64,000 nucleotides of DNA. Source: Comamonadaceae bacterium. GTDB lineage: Bacteria > Pseudomonadota > Gammaproteobacteria > Burkholderiales > Burkholderiaceae_C. Position numbers and translations under genes: made by a program. The stretch covers positions 124,001 to 188,000 of the forward strand of contig JAIYAR010000005.1 in the NCBI GenBank assembly GCA_027488985.1. The letters run 5' to 3'. Positions 16,011 to 23,959 of the stretch are shown here, piece after piece (positions within the stretch are counted from its first letter, which is position 1; every line of letters starts with the position of its first letter). Below the pieces are notes generated by a model. That model saw only the letters and a program-made list of their open reading frames with translations. It was not told the DNA's origin and searched no databases.

Positions 16011-17408
16011 CTAAACCAAGCTTTCTACCCGCAGCACATGCGCGTAGCCCAGCACCTCGGGCCACGCCTCCACCGTTTGCAACGCGGGGCGCAGGTCGCG
16101 CAAAGCCAGTGGCTGGGTGAGCAGCACCAGGCAGGGTTGCGCCGCATCAGCCGGGTGGGGCAGCACCTCCATGCGCTGCACCTGCACGCCTGCCAAAGCC
16201 AGCGCTTGCAGCACGCGGGGCGCAGTGGCATCCGGGCGGCTCAGGTCCAGCCGTACATAGAAGGCGCTTTGCACATCGTCTGCCCCCACCACCGGCATGG
16301 CCGACACGGCACCACTCTGAAAACCCAGCGCAGGCACCCGCTGCGCAGGTGGCAGGCTGGCGCTGCGGGCCAAGTCCACCAAGTCGGCAATGACGGCCGA
16401 GCCGGTTTGCTCGGCCCCCGCACCCGCGCCGTAGTACAGCGTGATGCCCGCCGCATCGCTTTTGACCATGACGGCGTTCATGCTGCCGTGCACTTGGGCC
16501 AGCAGGTGGTCGGCGGGCAATAGTGTGGGGTGCACGCGCAGCTCCAGCGCATTGCCCCGCCGCTTGGCAATGCCCAGCAGCTTCACACGGTAGCCCCAGC
16601 GCTCGGCAAAGGCCACGTCGGCGGCGTCCAAATCGGTAATGCCTTGCACCTGCACATCGGAAAACTGCGGTAGCACACCAAAGGCGTTAGCGGCCAGCAG
16701 GGTGAGCTTGTGGGCGGCGTCGGTGCCTTGCACGTCGAAGGCGGGATCGGCCTCTGCGTAGCCCAAGGCTTGCGCTTCGGCCAGTGCAGCGCCAAAGCTG
16801 AGGCCGCGCTCGCGCATGGCGGAGAGGATGAAGTTGGTGGTGCCATTGATGATGCCCGCCACCCACTCGATGCGGTTGGCAGTCAACCCTTCGCGCAGCG
16901 CCTTGATGATGGGGATGCTGACCGCCACCGCGCCCTCGTAGGCCACCACCACGCCGCGCGCCTGGGCTGCGGCAAAGATCTCGCTACCGTGCTCGGCCAG
17001 CAACGCCTTGTTGGCGGTGACCACGTGCTTGCCGTTGGCAATGGCCTGCAGCACCAGGGTGCGGGCCAGCGTGGTGCCGCCCATGACCTCGACTACGACA
17101 TCCACCTCGGGGTTGTGAATCAGGGCCTGGGCGTCGTCGGTGAGCTGCACGCGCACGCTGCTCGATTCGCCCAACAGCTGCGCCAGCGTGGCAGCAGCGC
17201 GCGGCAAGTTGCGCACAGCGACCATGCGCACCTCGATTCGGCGGCCGGCGCGCGCGGCAATCAGGGTGGCATTGCGCAGCAACACGGCCAAGGTGCCGCC
17301 GCCGACTGTGCCCAGCCCCAGGATGCCGACGCGCAATGGCGCAGGCGCTGCCGGGGCTGCGCGACCGGCAGGACTGCCAGCGGAAAGGGTGAAGTGGTCT
17401 TGGTACAT
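16011..17408 (-). CDS. hom: Homoserine dehydrogenase
   Basis: Reduces aspartate semialdehyde to homoserine with NAD(P)H, the branch point to threonine and methionine. The 465-aa protein has the Rossmann motif GLGTVGGG (about 35-42), the NKALLAEHG and NGTTNFIL active-site blocks, EADPAFDVQGTDAAHKL, and a C-terminal ACT domain (about 380-460) expected to bind threonine. The ATG has GGAG 8 nt upstream; a GTG 63 nt further upstream lies in a leader hairpin and is rejected. No thrC or thrB follows. It is preceded by a Thr/Ile-rich leader peptide and alternative hairpins that suggest threonine-dependent control. The downstream gene on the left is convergent. Confidence 0.95.
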   Translation of the reverse strand: MYQDHFTLSAGSPAGRAAPAAPAPLRVGILGLGTVGGGTLAVLLRNATLIAARAGRRIEVRMVAVRNLPRAAATLAQLLGESSSVRVQLTDDAQALIHNPEVDVVVEVMGGTTLARTLVLQAIANGKHVVTANKALLAEHGSEIFAAAQARGVVVAYEGAVAVSIPIIKALREGLTANRIEWVAGIINGTTNFILSAMRERGLSFGAALAEAQALGYAEADPAFDVQGTDAAHKLTLLAANAFGVLPQFSDVQVQGITDLDAADVAFAERWGYRVKLLGIAKRRGNALELRVHPTLLPADHLLAQVHGSMNAVMVKSDAAGITLYYGAGAGAEQTGSAVIADLVDLARSASLPPAQRVPALGFQSGAVSAMPVVGADDVQSAFYVRLDLSRPDATAPRVLQALALAGVQVQRMEVLPHPADAAQPCLVLLTQPLALRDLRPALQTVEAWPEVLGYAHVLRVESLV

Positions 17409-17409
17409 G

Positions 17410-17515
17410 GGTGTCTCCGGAACAGTTGCGGGCCCTGCTGCCGGGGCCGGGTTCTTCTGCGGAGGAAACACCAGGTGGCAGCCGGAACGGCCACCTGCAC
17501 GACTCAGGTGGCCGT
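17410..17515 (-). promoter_or_regulatory. Candidate threonine-responsive leader (alternative hairpins) of hom
   Basis: In the hom leader RNA, arm 1 (17505-17515) pairs perfectly with arm 2 (17487-17497) over 11 bp with a 7-nt loop. Arm 2 can instead pair with arm 3 (17472-17479, 8 bp). Next to arm 3, GGUGUUUCC (17464-17472) can pair over 9 bp, with one G-U, with the Shine-Dalgarno segment GGAGACACC (17410-17418). Arm 1 contains the last codons and stop of the leader peptide. No U-tract terminator is seen, so translational rather than transcriptional attenuation is the more likely mode. Confidence 0.6.
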
Positions 17516-17599
17516 GGTGCTAATGGTGGTAATGGGGTTGCGCAGGTCTGCCCCACGCGCCGGGGCACGGAATAAAGAAAGGCAAAAATGGCACAACAT
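17504..17599 (-). CDS. Thr/Ile-rich leader peptide of hom (thrL-like)
   Basis: A 31-codon frame ending ITTISTTAT-stop, directly upstream of homoserine dehydrogenase. The run of threonine and isoleucine codons (17507-17533) resembles the E. coli thr leader (repeated Thr/Ile codons) and sits immediately before and inside arm 1 of the leader hairpin. Slow translation when Thr-tRNA or Ile-tRNA is scarce would leave arm 2 free to pair with arm 3. The ATG has no strong ribosome-binding site, and this is the weak point. It is too short to be picked by ordinary gene finders. Confidence 0.6.
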   Translation of the reverse strand: MLCHFCLSLFRAPARGADLRNPITTISTTAT

Positions 17600-17619
17600 G
17601 GGCTCAGCTTAGCACAATT

Positions 17620-17643
17620 AATTTGCTCCGCGCGGAGCAAATT
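17620..17643. promoter_or_regulatory. 24-bp perfect palindrome between hom leader and zinc-ribbon gene
   Basis: AATTTGCTCCGC and its exact complement form an uninterrupted 24-bp dyad. It lies 20 nt upstream of the leader peptide start and 108 nt upstream of the divergent zinc-ribbon gene. It has no loop, so it is more likely a protein-binding operator than a hairpin terminator. The binding protein is unknown. Confidence 0.55.
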
Positions 17644-17751
17644 TACGCAGCACATACGGTCGGTCAGATAGCCCGCAGTTGTGCGGTCCTCAACGGGGCT
17701 GCGACAATCACGCCCTTCCCCAACCGACGGCGCCGCCAAAGAAACCCTTTC

Positions 17752-18003
17752 ATGTCAGATAACTACAAAATCGCCGCCGAAGCCCGAGAAGCCGCATTGT
17801 GCGAACCCTGCCGCGGCATTCAGCGCGATTGGCGCCGCGCCCCCGGCCATGCCGAACTGGTGCAGGGCGAGAACCGCAAAGAAGACCGCGACGGCCATTC
17901 GGTCACGGTCACCCGCTACCGCTGCGCCCGCTGTGCCTCCATCTGGGATTACGAAAACAACAAGTCCAACCAGCGGGCAGGCTGGTCGCTGCCCCGGCGA
18001 TGA
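17752..18003 (+). CDS. Small zinc-ribbon-like protein
   Basis: An 83-aa soluble protein with two cysteine pairs, CEPC (about 19-22) and CARC (about 59-62), spaced as in a zinc ribbon, and a basic/Trp-containing linker. Family not recognised. The stop overlaps the start of the RIO kinase gene (ATGA), so the two are translationally coupled. That suggests a partner or regulator of the kinase or a nucleic-acid-binding accessory protein; this is inference. It is divergent from hom. Confidence 0.7.
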   Translation: MSDNYKIAAEAREAALCEPCRGIQRDWRRAPGHAELVQGENRKEDRDGHSVTVTRYRCARCASIWDYENNKSNQRAGWSLPRR

Positions 18004-18893
18004 AGGCGCCGCCCCGACTGGAGTCGCTGGTCGAAGAGGGCCTGATCGACACGGTGGTGCGCCAGCTTATGAGCGGTAAAGAAGCCATGGTGTTTGTGGT
18101 GCGCTCGGGCGAGCAGACGCTGTGCGCCAAGATTTACAAAGAGGCCAACAACCGCAGCTTCCGCCAGGCCGTGGACTACACCGAGAACCGCAAAGTCAAA
18201 AACTCGCGCTCCGCCCGGGCCATGGCAAAGGGCAGCAAGTTCGGCAGGCAAGAGCAGGAGGCTGCGTGGCAAAGCGCTGAAGTGGATGCGTTGTACCGCT
18301 TGGCCGCTGCCGGCGTGCGCGTGCCGCAACCCTACAACTTTCACGATGGCGTGCTCCTGATGGAGCTGGTGACCGACGCACACGGAGACGCGGCGCCCCG
18401 GCTGAACGACGTGGCATTTACCGAAGCGCAAGCACTGCAACACCACGCCACGCTGATCGGCGAAGTGGTACGCATGCTGTGTGCGGGGGTGGTGCACGGC
18501 GATTTGTCGGAATTCAACATCCTGCTTGCGCACCTGAGCGGCGAAGACGGGGCGGAGGGTAAAGATGAGCCGGTCATCATCGACCTGCCTCAGGCGGTAG
18601 ACGCTGCCGGCAACAACCACGCCCAGCGCATGCTGATGCGCGATGTGGCCAACCTGCGGGACTTTTTCGGGCAGTTTGCGCCTGCGCTGCTGCAGACCGA
18701 CTTCGGCCCGGAAATCTGGAACCTGTACCAGAGCGGCCTTTTGAACACCGACACACCGCTGACCGGCCGCTACGAGCGCGCCCATGCGGATGTGGACATG
18801 CAAGCGGTGCTGCGCGAGATTGACGACGCGCGGGCCGAAGATGCCGCACGGCGCCTCCGTATGGCAGGGGCTACCACTCCATTCAAATCCTAA
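18000..18893 (+). CDS. RIO1-type serine protein kinase
   Basis: Atypical protein kinase of 297 aa. It has a RIO-type nucleotide loop GKEAMVFVVRSG with the lysine in CAKIYK (about 48), the catalytic loop VVHGDLSEFNILL, and the metal-binding IIDLPQAVD. An NRSFRQAVDYTENRK insert is typical of bacterial RIO1-like (PA4780/YihE-unlike) proteins. In eukaryotes RIO kinases mature ribosomes; bacterial roles are poorly known and include stress responses. It follows the zinc-ribbon gene with a 4-nt overlap. Confidence 0.88.
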   Translation: MKAPPRLESLVEEGLIDTVVRQLMSGKEAMVFVVRSGEQTLCAKIYKEANNRSFRQAVDYTENRKVKNSRSARAMAKGSKFGRQEQEAAWQSAEVDALYRLAAAGVRVPQPYNFHDGVLLMELVTDAHGDAAPRLNDVAFTEAQALQHHATLIGEVVRMLCAGVVHGDLSEFNILLAHLSGEDGAEGKDEPVIIDLPQAVDAAGNNHAQRMLMRDVANLRDFFGQFAPALLQTDFGPEIWNLYQSGLLNTDTPLTGRYERAHADVDMQAVLREIDDARAEDAARRLRMAGATTPFKS

Positions 18894-18905
18894 AGAGATC
18901 AGTGC

Positions 18906-19469
18906 ATGAAATTCAAGATGGCCCCCAACTCATTGTTTGCTATTTTGTTGCGCAATCCGTGGTGGTACAGCTTTGTGCTGGTGGCGGTGATCTGTGCCGT
19001 TTCCGCAGCTCTGTTACCCCAAGACTTGGTGGTGTTTGGCGTCATCGGGGCGTTTCCGTTTGTGGTGAAAGGCGGGGTGGCACTCAAAAGGCAGTGGAAC
19101 ATGCCCTCGGCAGCGGCGGTAGAAGCGGAAATGGCGAGGATTGTGGGTCTGTCCTGGCGGGATTTCTCCCAGGAATTGGAGGCCAAATTTGTCGCGCAGG
19201 GCTATGATGTGACGCGTTTGCCCATTAAGGGCGCGACTGCTTCCGGTGCTGTGACTGCGGCCGATTTCCGTTTGGAAAAAGCCGGGCAGATCACGCTCGT
19301 GGCGGCCAAGCGTTACAAGGCAGCGACCCATGGGGTGGAGGCGCTGCAAGCTTTGGTGGCGCAGAAAGAGGCTATGGGTGCGGATTACACGTTCTATGTT
19401 TGCGTGGGCGCATTGAGCCAGCAGGCTGCGAAGTTTGCCAAGGAGCACTCCGTGAAAGTGGGCCTGTGA
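18906..19469 (+). CDS. Membrane-anchored Mrr-like restriction endonuclease-fold protein, active site degenerate
   Basis: A 187-aa protein with two N-terminal membrane helices (about 15-35 and 40-58) and a C-terminal Mrr-like domain (about 80-187). The family pattern D-x(n)-Q-x-K appears here as AADFRLEK ... LVAAKRYK: the Lys remains but the Gln is Ala and the usual acidic DG-x-DL start is weak. Catalysis is therefore doubtful. TM-plus-Mrr proteins are widespread and of unknown role. The stop overlaps the GTG start of the DTW gene, implying coupling. Confidence 0.75.
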   Translation: MKFKMAPNSLFAILLRNPWWYSFVLVAVICAVSAALLPQDLVVFGVIGAFPFVVKGGVALKRQWNMPSAAAVEAEMARIVGLSWRDFSQELEAKFVAQGYDVTRLPIKGATASGAVTAADFRLEKAGQITLVAAKRYKAATHGVEALQALVAQKEAMGADYTFYVCVGALSQQAAKFAKEHSVKVGL

Positions 19470-20242
19470 CGCGAGACGGTGTTGCGCCGCATGCTGTGTC
19501 GCGCCTGCGGGCTGAGCGGCTGGCGCGCAGCAGCAAGCCCTTTCTGGCCCGTGGTGGCATGAAAGGCGAGCGCTGCCCGGGCTGCCGCATCAACCCTGCA
19601 CACTGCATTTGCAGCCTGCGCCCGCAGCTGCCGGTAAACGCCGGGGTGTGCCTGATCATGGCGGACATTGAGGCGCTCAAGCCCAGCAACACCGGCTGGC
19701 TGATTGCCGATGTCGTGCCCGACACCTGGGCCTTCGGCTGGGCCCGCACCGAGGTAGACCCTGCGCTGCTGGCCCTGCTGGCCGACCCGCAATGGCAGCC
19801 GTATGTGGTGTTTCCCGGTGAGTTTGTGGCACCGGGTCGGGTGGTGAACTCGTTGCCTGCTATGCAGGATTTGTCTACCGGCAAAAGACCTCTATTTGTC
19901 CTGCTGGACGCGACCTGGCCTGAAGCCCGCAAGATGTTCCGCAAGAGCCCGTACCTGGACCGCTTTCCCGTACTCAGCCTGCAGCCTGAGCAGATCTCAC
20001 GCTACCGCCTGCGCCGCTCGCGCCGCGAAGACCATTTCTGCACCAGCGAAGTTGGCGCACTCTGCCTGGAACTGGCCGGCGAAACCCGCGCTGCGCGGGC
20101 GCTTGAAGCTTGGCTGGACGTCTACACCCACCACTACTTGCAGGCCAAGCACCAGCTGCCGCCGCACCTGGACACTCCGGCCCATCTTGCGCTGCAGGCG
20201 CTGGCCGCGCATGGCGACACTCCGCCGCCCCATACACTATGA
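19466..20242 (+). CDS. DTW-domain tRNA-uridine aminocarboxypropyltransferase (TapT-like)
   Basis: Predicted to transfer the aminocarboxypropyl group of SAM to U47 of tRNA (acp3U), as E. coli TapT/YfiP does. The 258-aa protein has the Cys cluster CPGCRINPAHCIC (about 58-70), the signature D-A-T-W followed by PEARKM, and LRRSRREDHFCTSEVGA near the end. The GTG start overlaps the stop of the Mrr-like gene (GTGA). A longer frame exists further upstream but lies inside that gene. The last codons and stop overlap an interspersed repeat. Confidence 0.88.
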   Translation: MTRDGVAPHAVSRLRAERLARSSKPFLARGGMKGERCPGCRINPAHCICSLRPQLPVNAGVCLIMADIEALKPSNTGWLIADVVPDTWAFGWARTEVDPALLALLADPQWQPYVVFPGEFVAPGRVVNSLPAMQDLSTGKRPLFVLLDATWPEARKMFRKSPYLDRFPVLSLQPEQISRYRLRRSRREDHFCTSEVGALCLELAGETRAARALEAWLDVYTHHYLQAKHQLPPHLDTPAHLALQALAAHGDTPPPHTL

Positions 20243-20282
20243 TTTTGATAGCTGCTCGCGCACAATCCATGTGCGCCAGAGC
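20236..20282 (+). repeat. Interspersed repeat, copy 7
   Basis: ACTATGATTTTGATAGCTGC then TCGCGCACAATCCATGTGCGCC; the right half forms a GCGCACA/TGTGCGC stem. The left end contains the stop codon of the DTW gene. Confidence 0.9.
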
Positions 20283-20312
20283 CCGATTTTTCATATAACA
20301 AGGGACGATGTC

Positions 20313-20717
20313 ATGCCACACCTGGTCATTCTGTACACCGCCGATCTGGACCGCGAAGCCGACATTTCCGGCCTGTGCCGCAGCTTGTGCGACACCATGC
20401 TCGCCCAGCGGGACGAGAGCGGCAAACAAGTCTTCCCCACCGGCGGCACCCGGGTGCTGGCCTACCCGGCCGCCCACAGTGCGGTGGCAGACGGTAAGGG
20501 TGACTACGGCTTTTTGTACATGAACCTGCGTATGGCCAAGGGCCGCAGCCCGGTAGTACACCAGCAAATGGGGGAGGCCCTCAAGGCTACGGTGGGCAGC
20601 TACCTCGCTGATGTATTGGCCAACAAGCCGCTCGGCATTACCGTGCAAATCGACGAAGGGCACGAGGTGTTTGACGGCAAGCACAGCACGCTGCACCCGC
20701 TGTTTAACAAAGCCTGA
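20313..20717 (+). CDS. 5-carboxymethyl-2-hydroxymuconate isomerase-like tautomerase
   Basis: A 134-aa tautomerase-superfamily protein that begins M-P-H-L, leaving the catalytic amino-terminal proline after Met removal. The sequence (MPHLVILYTADLD, DYGFLYMNLRMAKGRS, ITVQIDEG) matches the HpaF/CHMI family, which acts in homoprotocatechuate degradation. No other hpa genes are nearby, so the real substrate is uncertain. The start is the second of two overlapping ATGs; only this one is in frame. It ends 1 nt before the ligase start. Confidence 0.85.
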   Translation: MPHLVILYTADLDREADISGLCRSLCDTMLAQRDESGKQVFPTGGTRVLAYPAAHSAVADGKGDYGFLYMNLRMAKGRSPVVHQQMGEALKATVGSYLADVLANKPLGITVQIDEGHEVFDGKHSTLHPLFNKA

Positions 20718-20718
20718 G

Positions 20719-22209
20719 ATGCAGCTTACGGACAAGACCTATCCGCAATGGTGCATGGCGACCTTGCTGGCGCTGTGCGTGGCCTTTCCGTGGGTGCACC
20801 CCTTCAGCTGGGGCCCCAATCCGGACATGATGCAGCGCATTTTTACGGCGGGCTGCAGTGCAGCTTTTCTGCTGTTTTGGGCAGCAGGCAAGGGTTACTT
20901 GTCCTTGCAGTTGCTGGTCCGCACGGTAGCAGCTGCCTGGCTGGCGGCAGCGCTGCTGAGCAGTGCCATGGCGCTGCTGCAGTACTTCGGGCAAGTGAGC
21001 GGGTCACTGGCGGACTGGGTGATTCGTACCGATGCGGGCAATGCATTTGCCAACTTGCGGCAGCGCAATCAGTTTGCCTCGCTCACATCCATCGGGCTGA
21101 TGAGTCTGCTGTATCTCTCTGCAGGACCGGCTGGTGGCTGGCTGGGCCGTTCGTTGCCTGTGCGGCACTTGCTCGTGGGTGGCGCAGTGCTCCTGCTGGC
21201 GCTGGGCAATGCAGCCAGCAGTTCGCGCACCGGCGTGTTGCAATGGGCGCTGATTGCCGGTCTGGCCTTGCTGTGGGATCGGCAGGACCGCCGGTCAGTA
21301 TTGCGTTGGAGCGTGCTGGCGCTGGGACTGTACCTGGCCGCCAACCTGGTGCTGCCCCTGCTTTTGCAGGTGGTGAGCGGCTTGGAACCCAGCAGCGCCC
21401 TGGACCGTTTCGGCGAAACCCGCCGTGGCGAAGCACGCATCGTGCTGTGGGCCAATGTGCTGGAACTGATCCGCGAGCGGCCTTGGTGGGGCTGGGGCTG
21501 GGGTGAGCTGAAGTATGCACATTTCATGCAGCCTTACGCCGGTGAGCGATTTGCCGATCTGCTGGACAACGCCCATAACCTGCCACTGCACCTTGCGGTG
21601 GAGCTGGGGGTTCCGGCGGCAGTATTGCTGTGCGGAGGGGCCCTGGCCTTGGTGCTCACCGCCCGCCCTTGGCGAGAGGTGAATGCCAGCCGGCAGCTGG
21701 CCTGGGGGGTACTGCTCATTCTGGGGGTGCACAGTTTGCTGGAGTACCCGCTCTGGTACGCGCCTTTTCAGGTGGCTGCGGTATTGGCTCTGGGCATATT
21801 GTGGGGACGCGACTTGCTGCTTTGGCCCGGACTGCGCTGGCTGGCTTGTGGTCTGGCGGGCCTGCTGATCGCACTGGGTGCTTATGCAGGGTGGGACTAC
21901 TGGCGCATCAGCCAGCTCTACCTGCCACCAGAGCACCGGGCCGCCCAGTGGCGCGAAAACACCTTCACCAAAGTCAAAGACTCCGTGCTTTTCCGCCGCG
22001 AAGTGCAGTTTGCCTATGTGACCACCACACCGGTGACGCCGGAAACCGCTGAGGCACTTTACACAGCGTCTTTGCAAACGCTGCACTTTTCGCCGGAGCC
22101 CAAGGTGATTGCGGTGCTGCTGGAGAGTGCAGCCCTGATGGGCATGGAAAGCCCGCTGACCGAGCACATCCGCCGGCAGTGGCGGGCAGCGTACCGTGAG
22201 GGTTACTGA
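20719..22209 (+). CDS. Wzy/PglL-type O-antigen ligase or oligosaccharyltransferase
   Basis: Inner-membrane protein of 496 aa with about 12 predicted helices and a large periplasmic loop (about 230-290: RGEARIVLWANVLELIRERPWWGWGWGE, then NAHNLPLHLAVELG). This Wzy_C signature is followed by a C-terminal Wzy_C_2 soluble part (from about 390) found in PglL-type protein O-glycosylation ligases. These move a lipid-linked glycan to pilin or other proteins. No pilin or glycosyltransferase gene is adjacent. It follows the tautomerase with almost no gap and is convergent with rarD, 4 nt away. Confidence 0.85.
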   Translation: MQLTDKTYPQWCMATLLALCVAFPWVHPFSWGPNPDMMQRIFTAGCSAAFLLFWAAGKGYLSLQLLVRTVAAAWLAAALLSSAMALLQYFGQVSGSLADWVIRTDAGNAFANLRQRNQFASLTSIGLMSLLYLSAGPAGGWLGRSLPVRHLLVGGAVLLLALGNAASSSRTGVLQWALIAGLALLWDRQDRRSVLRWSVLALGLYLAANLVLPLLLQVVSGLEPSSALDRFGETRRGEARIVLWANVLELIRERPWWGWGWGELKYAHFMQPYAGERFADLLDNAHNLPLHLAVELGVPAAVLLCGGALALVLTARPWREVNASRQLAWGVLLILGVHSLLEYPLWYAPFQVAAVLALGILWGRDLLLWPGLRWLACGLAGLLIALGAYAGWDYWRISQLYLPPEHRAAQWRENTFTKVKDSVLFRREVQFAYVTTTPVTPETAEALYTASLQTLHFSPEPKVIAVLLESAALMGMESPLTEHIRRQWRAAYREGY

Positions 22210-22213
22210 GCCA

Positions 22214-23092
22214 TCAATGCGCTGCCTTTTGGCGGCTGACCCACCAGCCCTCCAGGCTGTAGACCACCAAGGCTGCCCAGATCAAACAAAAGCCGATGGC
22301 ACGGGCCGACTCAAAGGGCTCGCCATACAGCCATACACCGATCAAGAGTTGCAGGCTGGGCGAGATGTATTGCAGGATGCCCATGGTGGCCATGGACACG
22401 CGGCGCGCTCCGGCTGCAAACAGCAGCAAAGGTACTGCCGTAAAGGGCCCGGCCAACAGCAGCCAGCCGATATCTGCCGCGCTGCCCTGCACCAAGGCAC
22501 CCTGACCGTGCAGGCCCCACCACAGCAGTAAGCCCCCTGCCAACGGCGCGAGCACGAGGGTTTCCAGCGTCAGCCCTTCCAATGCTCCCAAGGCACCCAC
22601 TTTGCGCAGCAGGCCGTAGAAGCCGAAGGTGACAGCCAGCACTAGTGCCACCCACGGCACATGGCCGGAGAGCAGGGCCAGCCAAAGCACGCCGGCGGCG
22701 GCAACCGCAACAGCCAGCCATTGCCCGGGCCGGGGACGTTCGTGCAGGAAAACAAAGCCCAGCCCCACATTGACCAGCGGAAGAATGAAATAGCCCAAGC
22801 TGGCATCCAGCACGTGACCGTTTTGCACCGCCCAGACGTACACCAGCCAGTTCACCCCCAGGAGCACTGCAGAGAGGGCAAATGCGCCCATGACCTTGGG
22901 TGTGCGCCACACCGCTGCCAGCCAGGCCCACTGCCGGCGCACGGCCAACACCGCCAGCAACAAGACCATGCACCAGACGGTGCGGTGCATCACCACCTCC
23001 AGGGCGGGGATGGCAGACAGTTGCTTGAAATAAATGGGGAAAAGGCCCCAAGCCAGGTAGGCCAGGGCCGCATAGAGAACACCGGTTTGCAT
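22214..23092 (-). CDS. rarD: RarD-type EamA/DMT permease
   Basis: Inner-membrane transporter of the drug/metabolite superfamily, 292 aa with ten helices. The start (GVLYAALAYLAWGLFPIYFK) and the HVLDASLGYFILPLVNVGLG and LQYISPSLQLLIGVW blocks are typical of RarD (chloramphenicol-sensitive protein). The substrate is not established. It is followed on the same strand by a bile acid:sodium symporter-like gene 9 nt upstream, with a probable shared transcript. Confidence 0.9.
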   Translation of the reverse strand: MQTGVLYAALAYLAWGLFPIYFKQLSAIPALEVVMHRTVWCMVLLLAVLAVRRQWAWLAAVWRTPKVMGAFALSAVLLGVNWLVYVWAVQNGHVLDASLGYFILPLVNVGLGFVFLHERPRPGQWLAVAVAAAGVLWLALLSGHVPWVALVLAVTFGFYGLLRKVGALGALEGLTLETLVLAPLAGGLLLWWGLHGQGALVQGSAADIGWLLLAGPFTAVPLLLFAAGARRVSMATMGILQYISPSLQLLIGVWLYGEPFESARAIGFCLIWAALVVYSLEGWWVSRQKAAH

Positions 23093-23101
23093 GCGGGGAG
23101 C

Positions 23102-23959
23102 TTACCCGCCCCGGCGCAGCACCAAAAAGCCAAAAGCAGTTGCAGTGAGGTACATGCTCACCGAGTAGAGCGCTGCGGGTAATGCCAGTTGCAGGTTGCC
23201 CAGTACTGACAGGGCAACGAAGATGGCCAGAGTCGAATTGTGAATTCCGATCTCAAAGCTCACAGCGGTGGCAATGGACTTGTCCAGGCCCGCCCAGCGC
23301 GACAGGTAGTACCCCACCAACAGGCTGGCAAGGTTGAATGCGAGCACCACGGGGCCCAAACTGCTGAAAGACTCGGTGAGCGCCGTCCATTCTTTCACGA
23401 TGGCAATCAGGGAGAAAACTGCCAGGACCACCGCACTGAACACTTTCATGGGCGGCCCCATGCGTTCACTGAAGTCGGGACGCCGGCTGCGCACCACCAT
23501 GCCGATGACGACCGGCACCATGATCACACCCACCACTTCCAGAACCTTGCCGAATTGCAAAGGCACCACTTGACCACTCTGCAGGTACGTGGCGATGGCC
23601 CAGTTGGCAATCAGGGGCAAACTCACGATGGAGAGCACGGTGTTGATGGCAGTGAGCGAAATGTTCATGGCCACATTGCCACCGAAGAGGTGGCTGAACA
23701 AATTGGCAGACACCCCGCCCGGTGAGGCGGCCAACAGCATCAGGCCCACCGCGTAGATCGGCTGTACATCCATCAGCACAATCAGCGCCACGGCAACCGC
23801 CGGCAACACAAGCATCTGAAGCACCAGAGCCAGCACCACAGAGCGCGGGTGCTCACGCAGGCGACCAAAGTCCTGAACTGTCAGCGACAGCCCGAGGCCG
23901 AACATGACCAGCGCCAGCGCAATCAGCAGCAGGCCGGGAAGGGCGGCGGTGAAGTTCAT
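23102..23959 (-). CDS. Bile acid:sodium symporter (BASS) family transporter
   Basis: A 285-aa membrane protein with nine or ten helices. MLLAASPGGVSANLFSHLFGGNVAMNISLTAI, the crossed-helix sodium-site motif of BASS proteins, and EIGIHNSTLAIFVAL are present. Bacterial members transport pantoate, pyruvate-like acids or unknown anions, rarely bile acids. The start overlaps the stop of the Mpo1-like gene (ATGA), and rarD follows closely, so the three form an operon. Confidence 0.9.
   Translation of the reverse strand: MNFTAALPGLLLIALALVMFGLGLSLTVQDFGRLREHPRSVVLALVLQMLVLPAVAVALIVLMDVQPIYAVGLMLLAASPGGVSANLFSHLFGGNVAMNISLTAINTVLSIVSLPLIANWAIATYLQSGQVVPLQFGKVLEVVGVIMVPVVIGMVVRSRRPDFSERMGPPMKVFSAVVLAVFSLIAIVKEWTALTESFSSLGPVVLAFNLASLLVGYYLSRWAGLDKSIATAVSFEIGIHNSTLAIFVALSVLGNLQLALPAALYSVSMYLTATAFGFLVLRRGG

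Noticed and set aside
16000..17750. Canonical thr operon (thrA-thrB-thrC)
   Set aside because: Only hom is present; flanking genes are MarR (convergent) and a zinc-ribbon protein (divergent).
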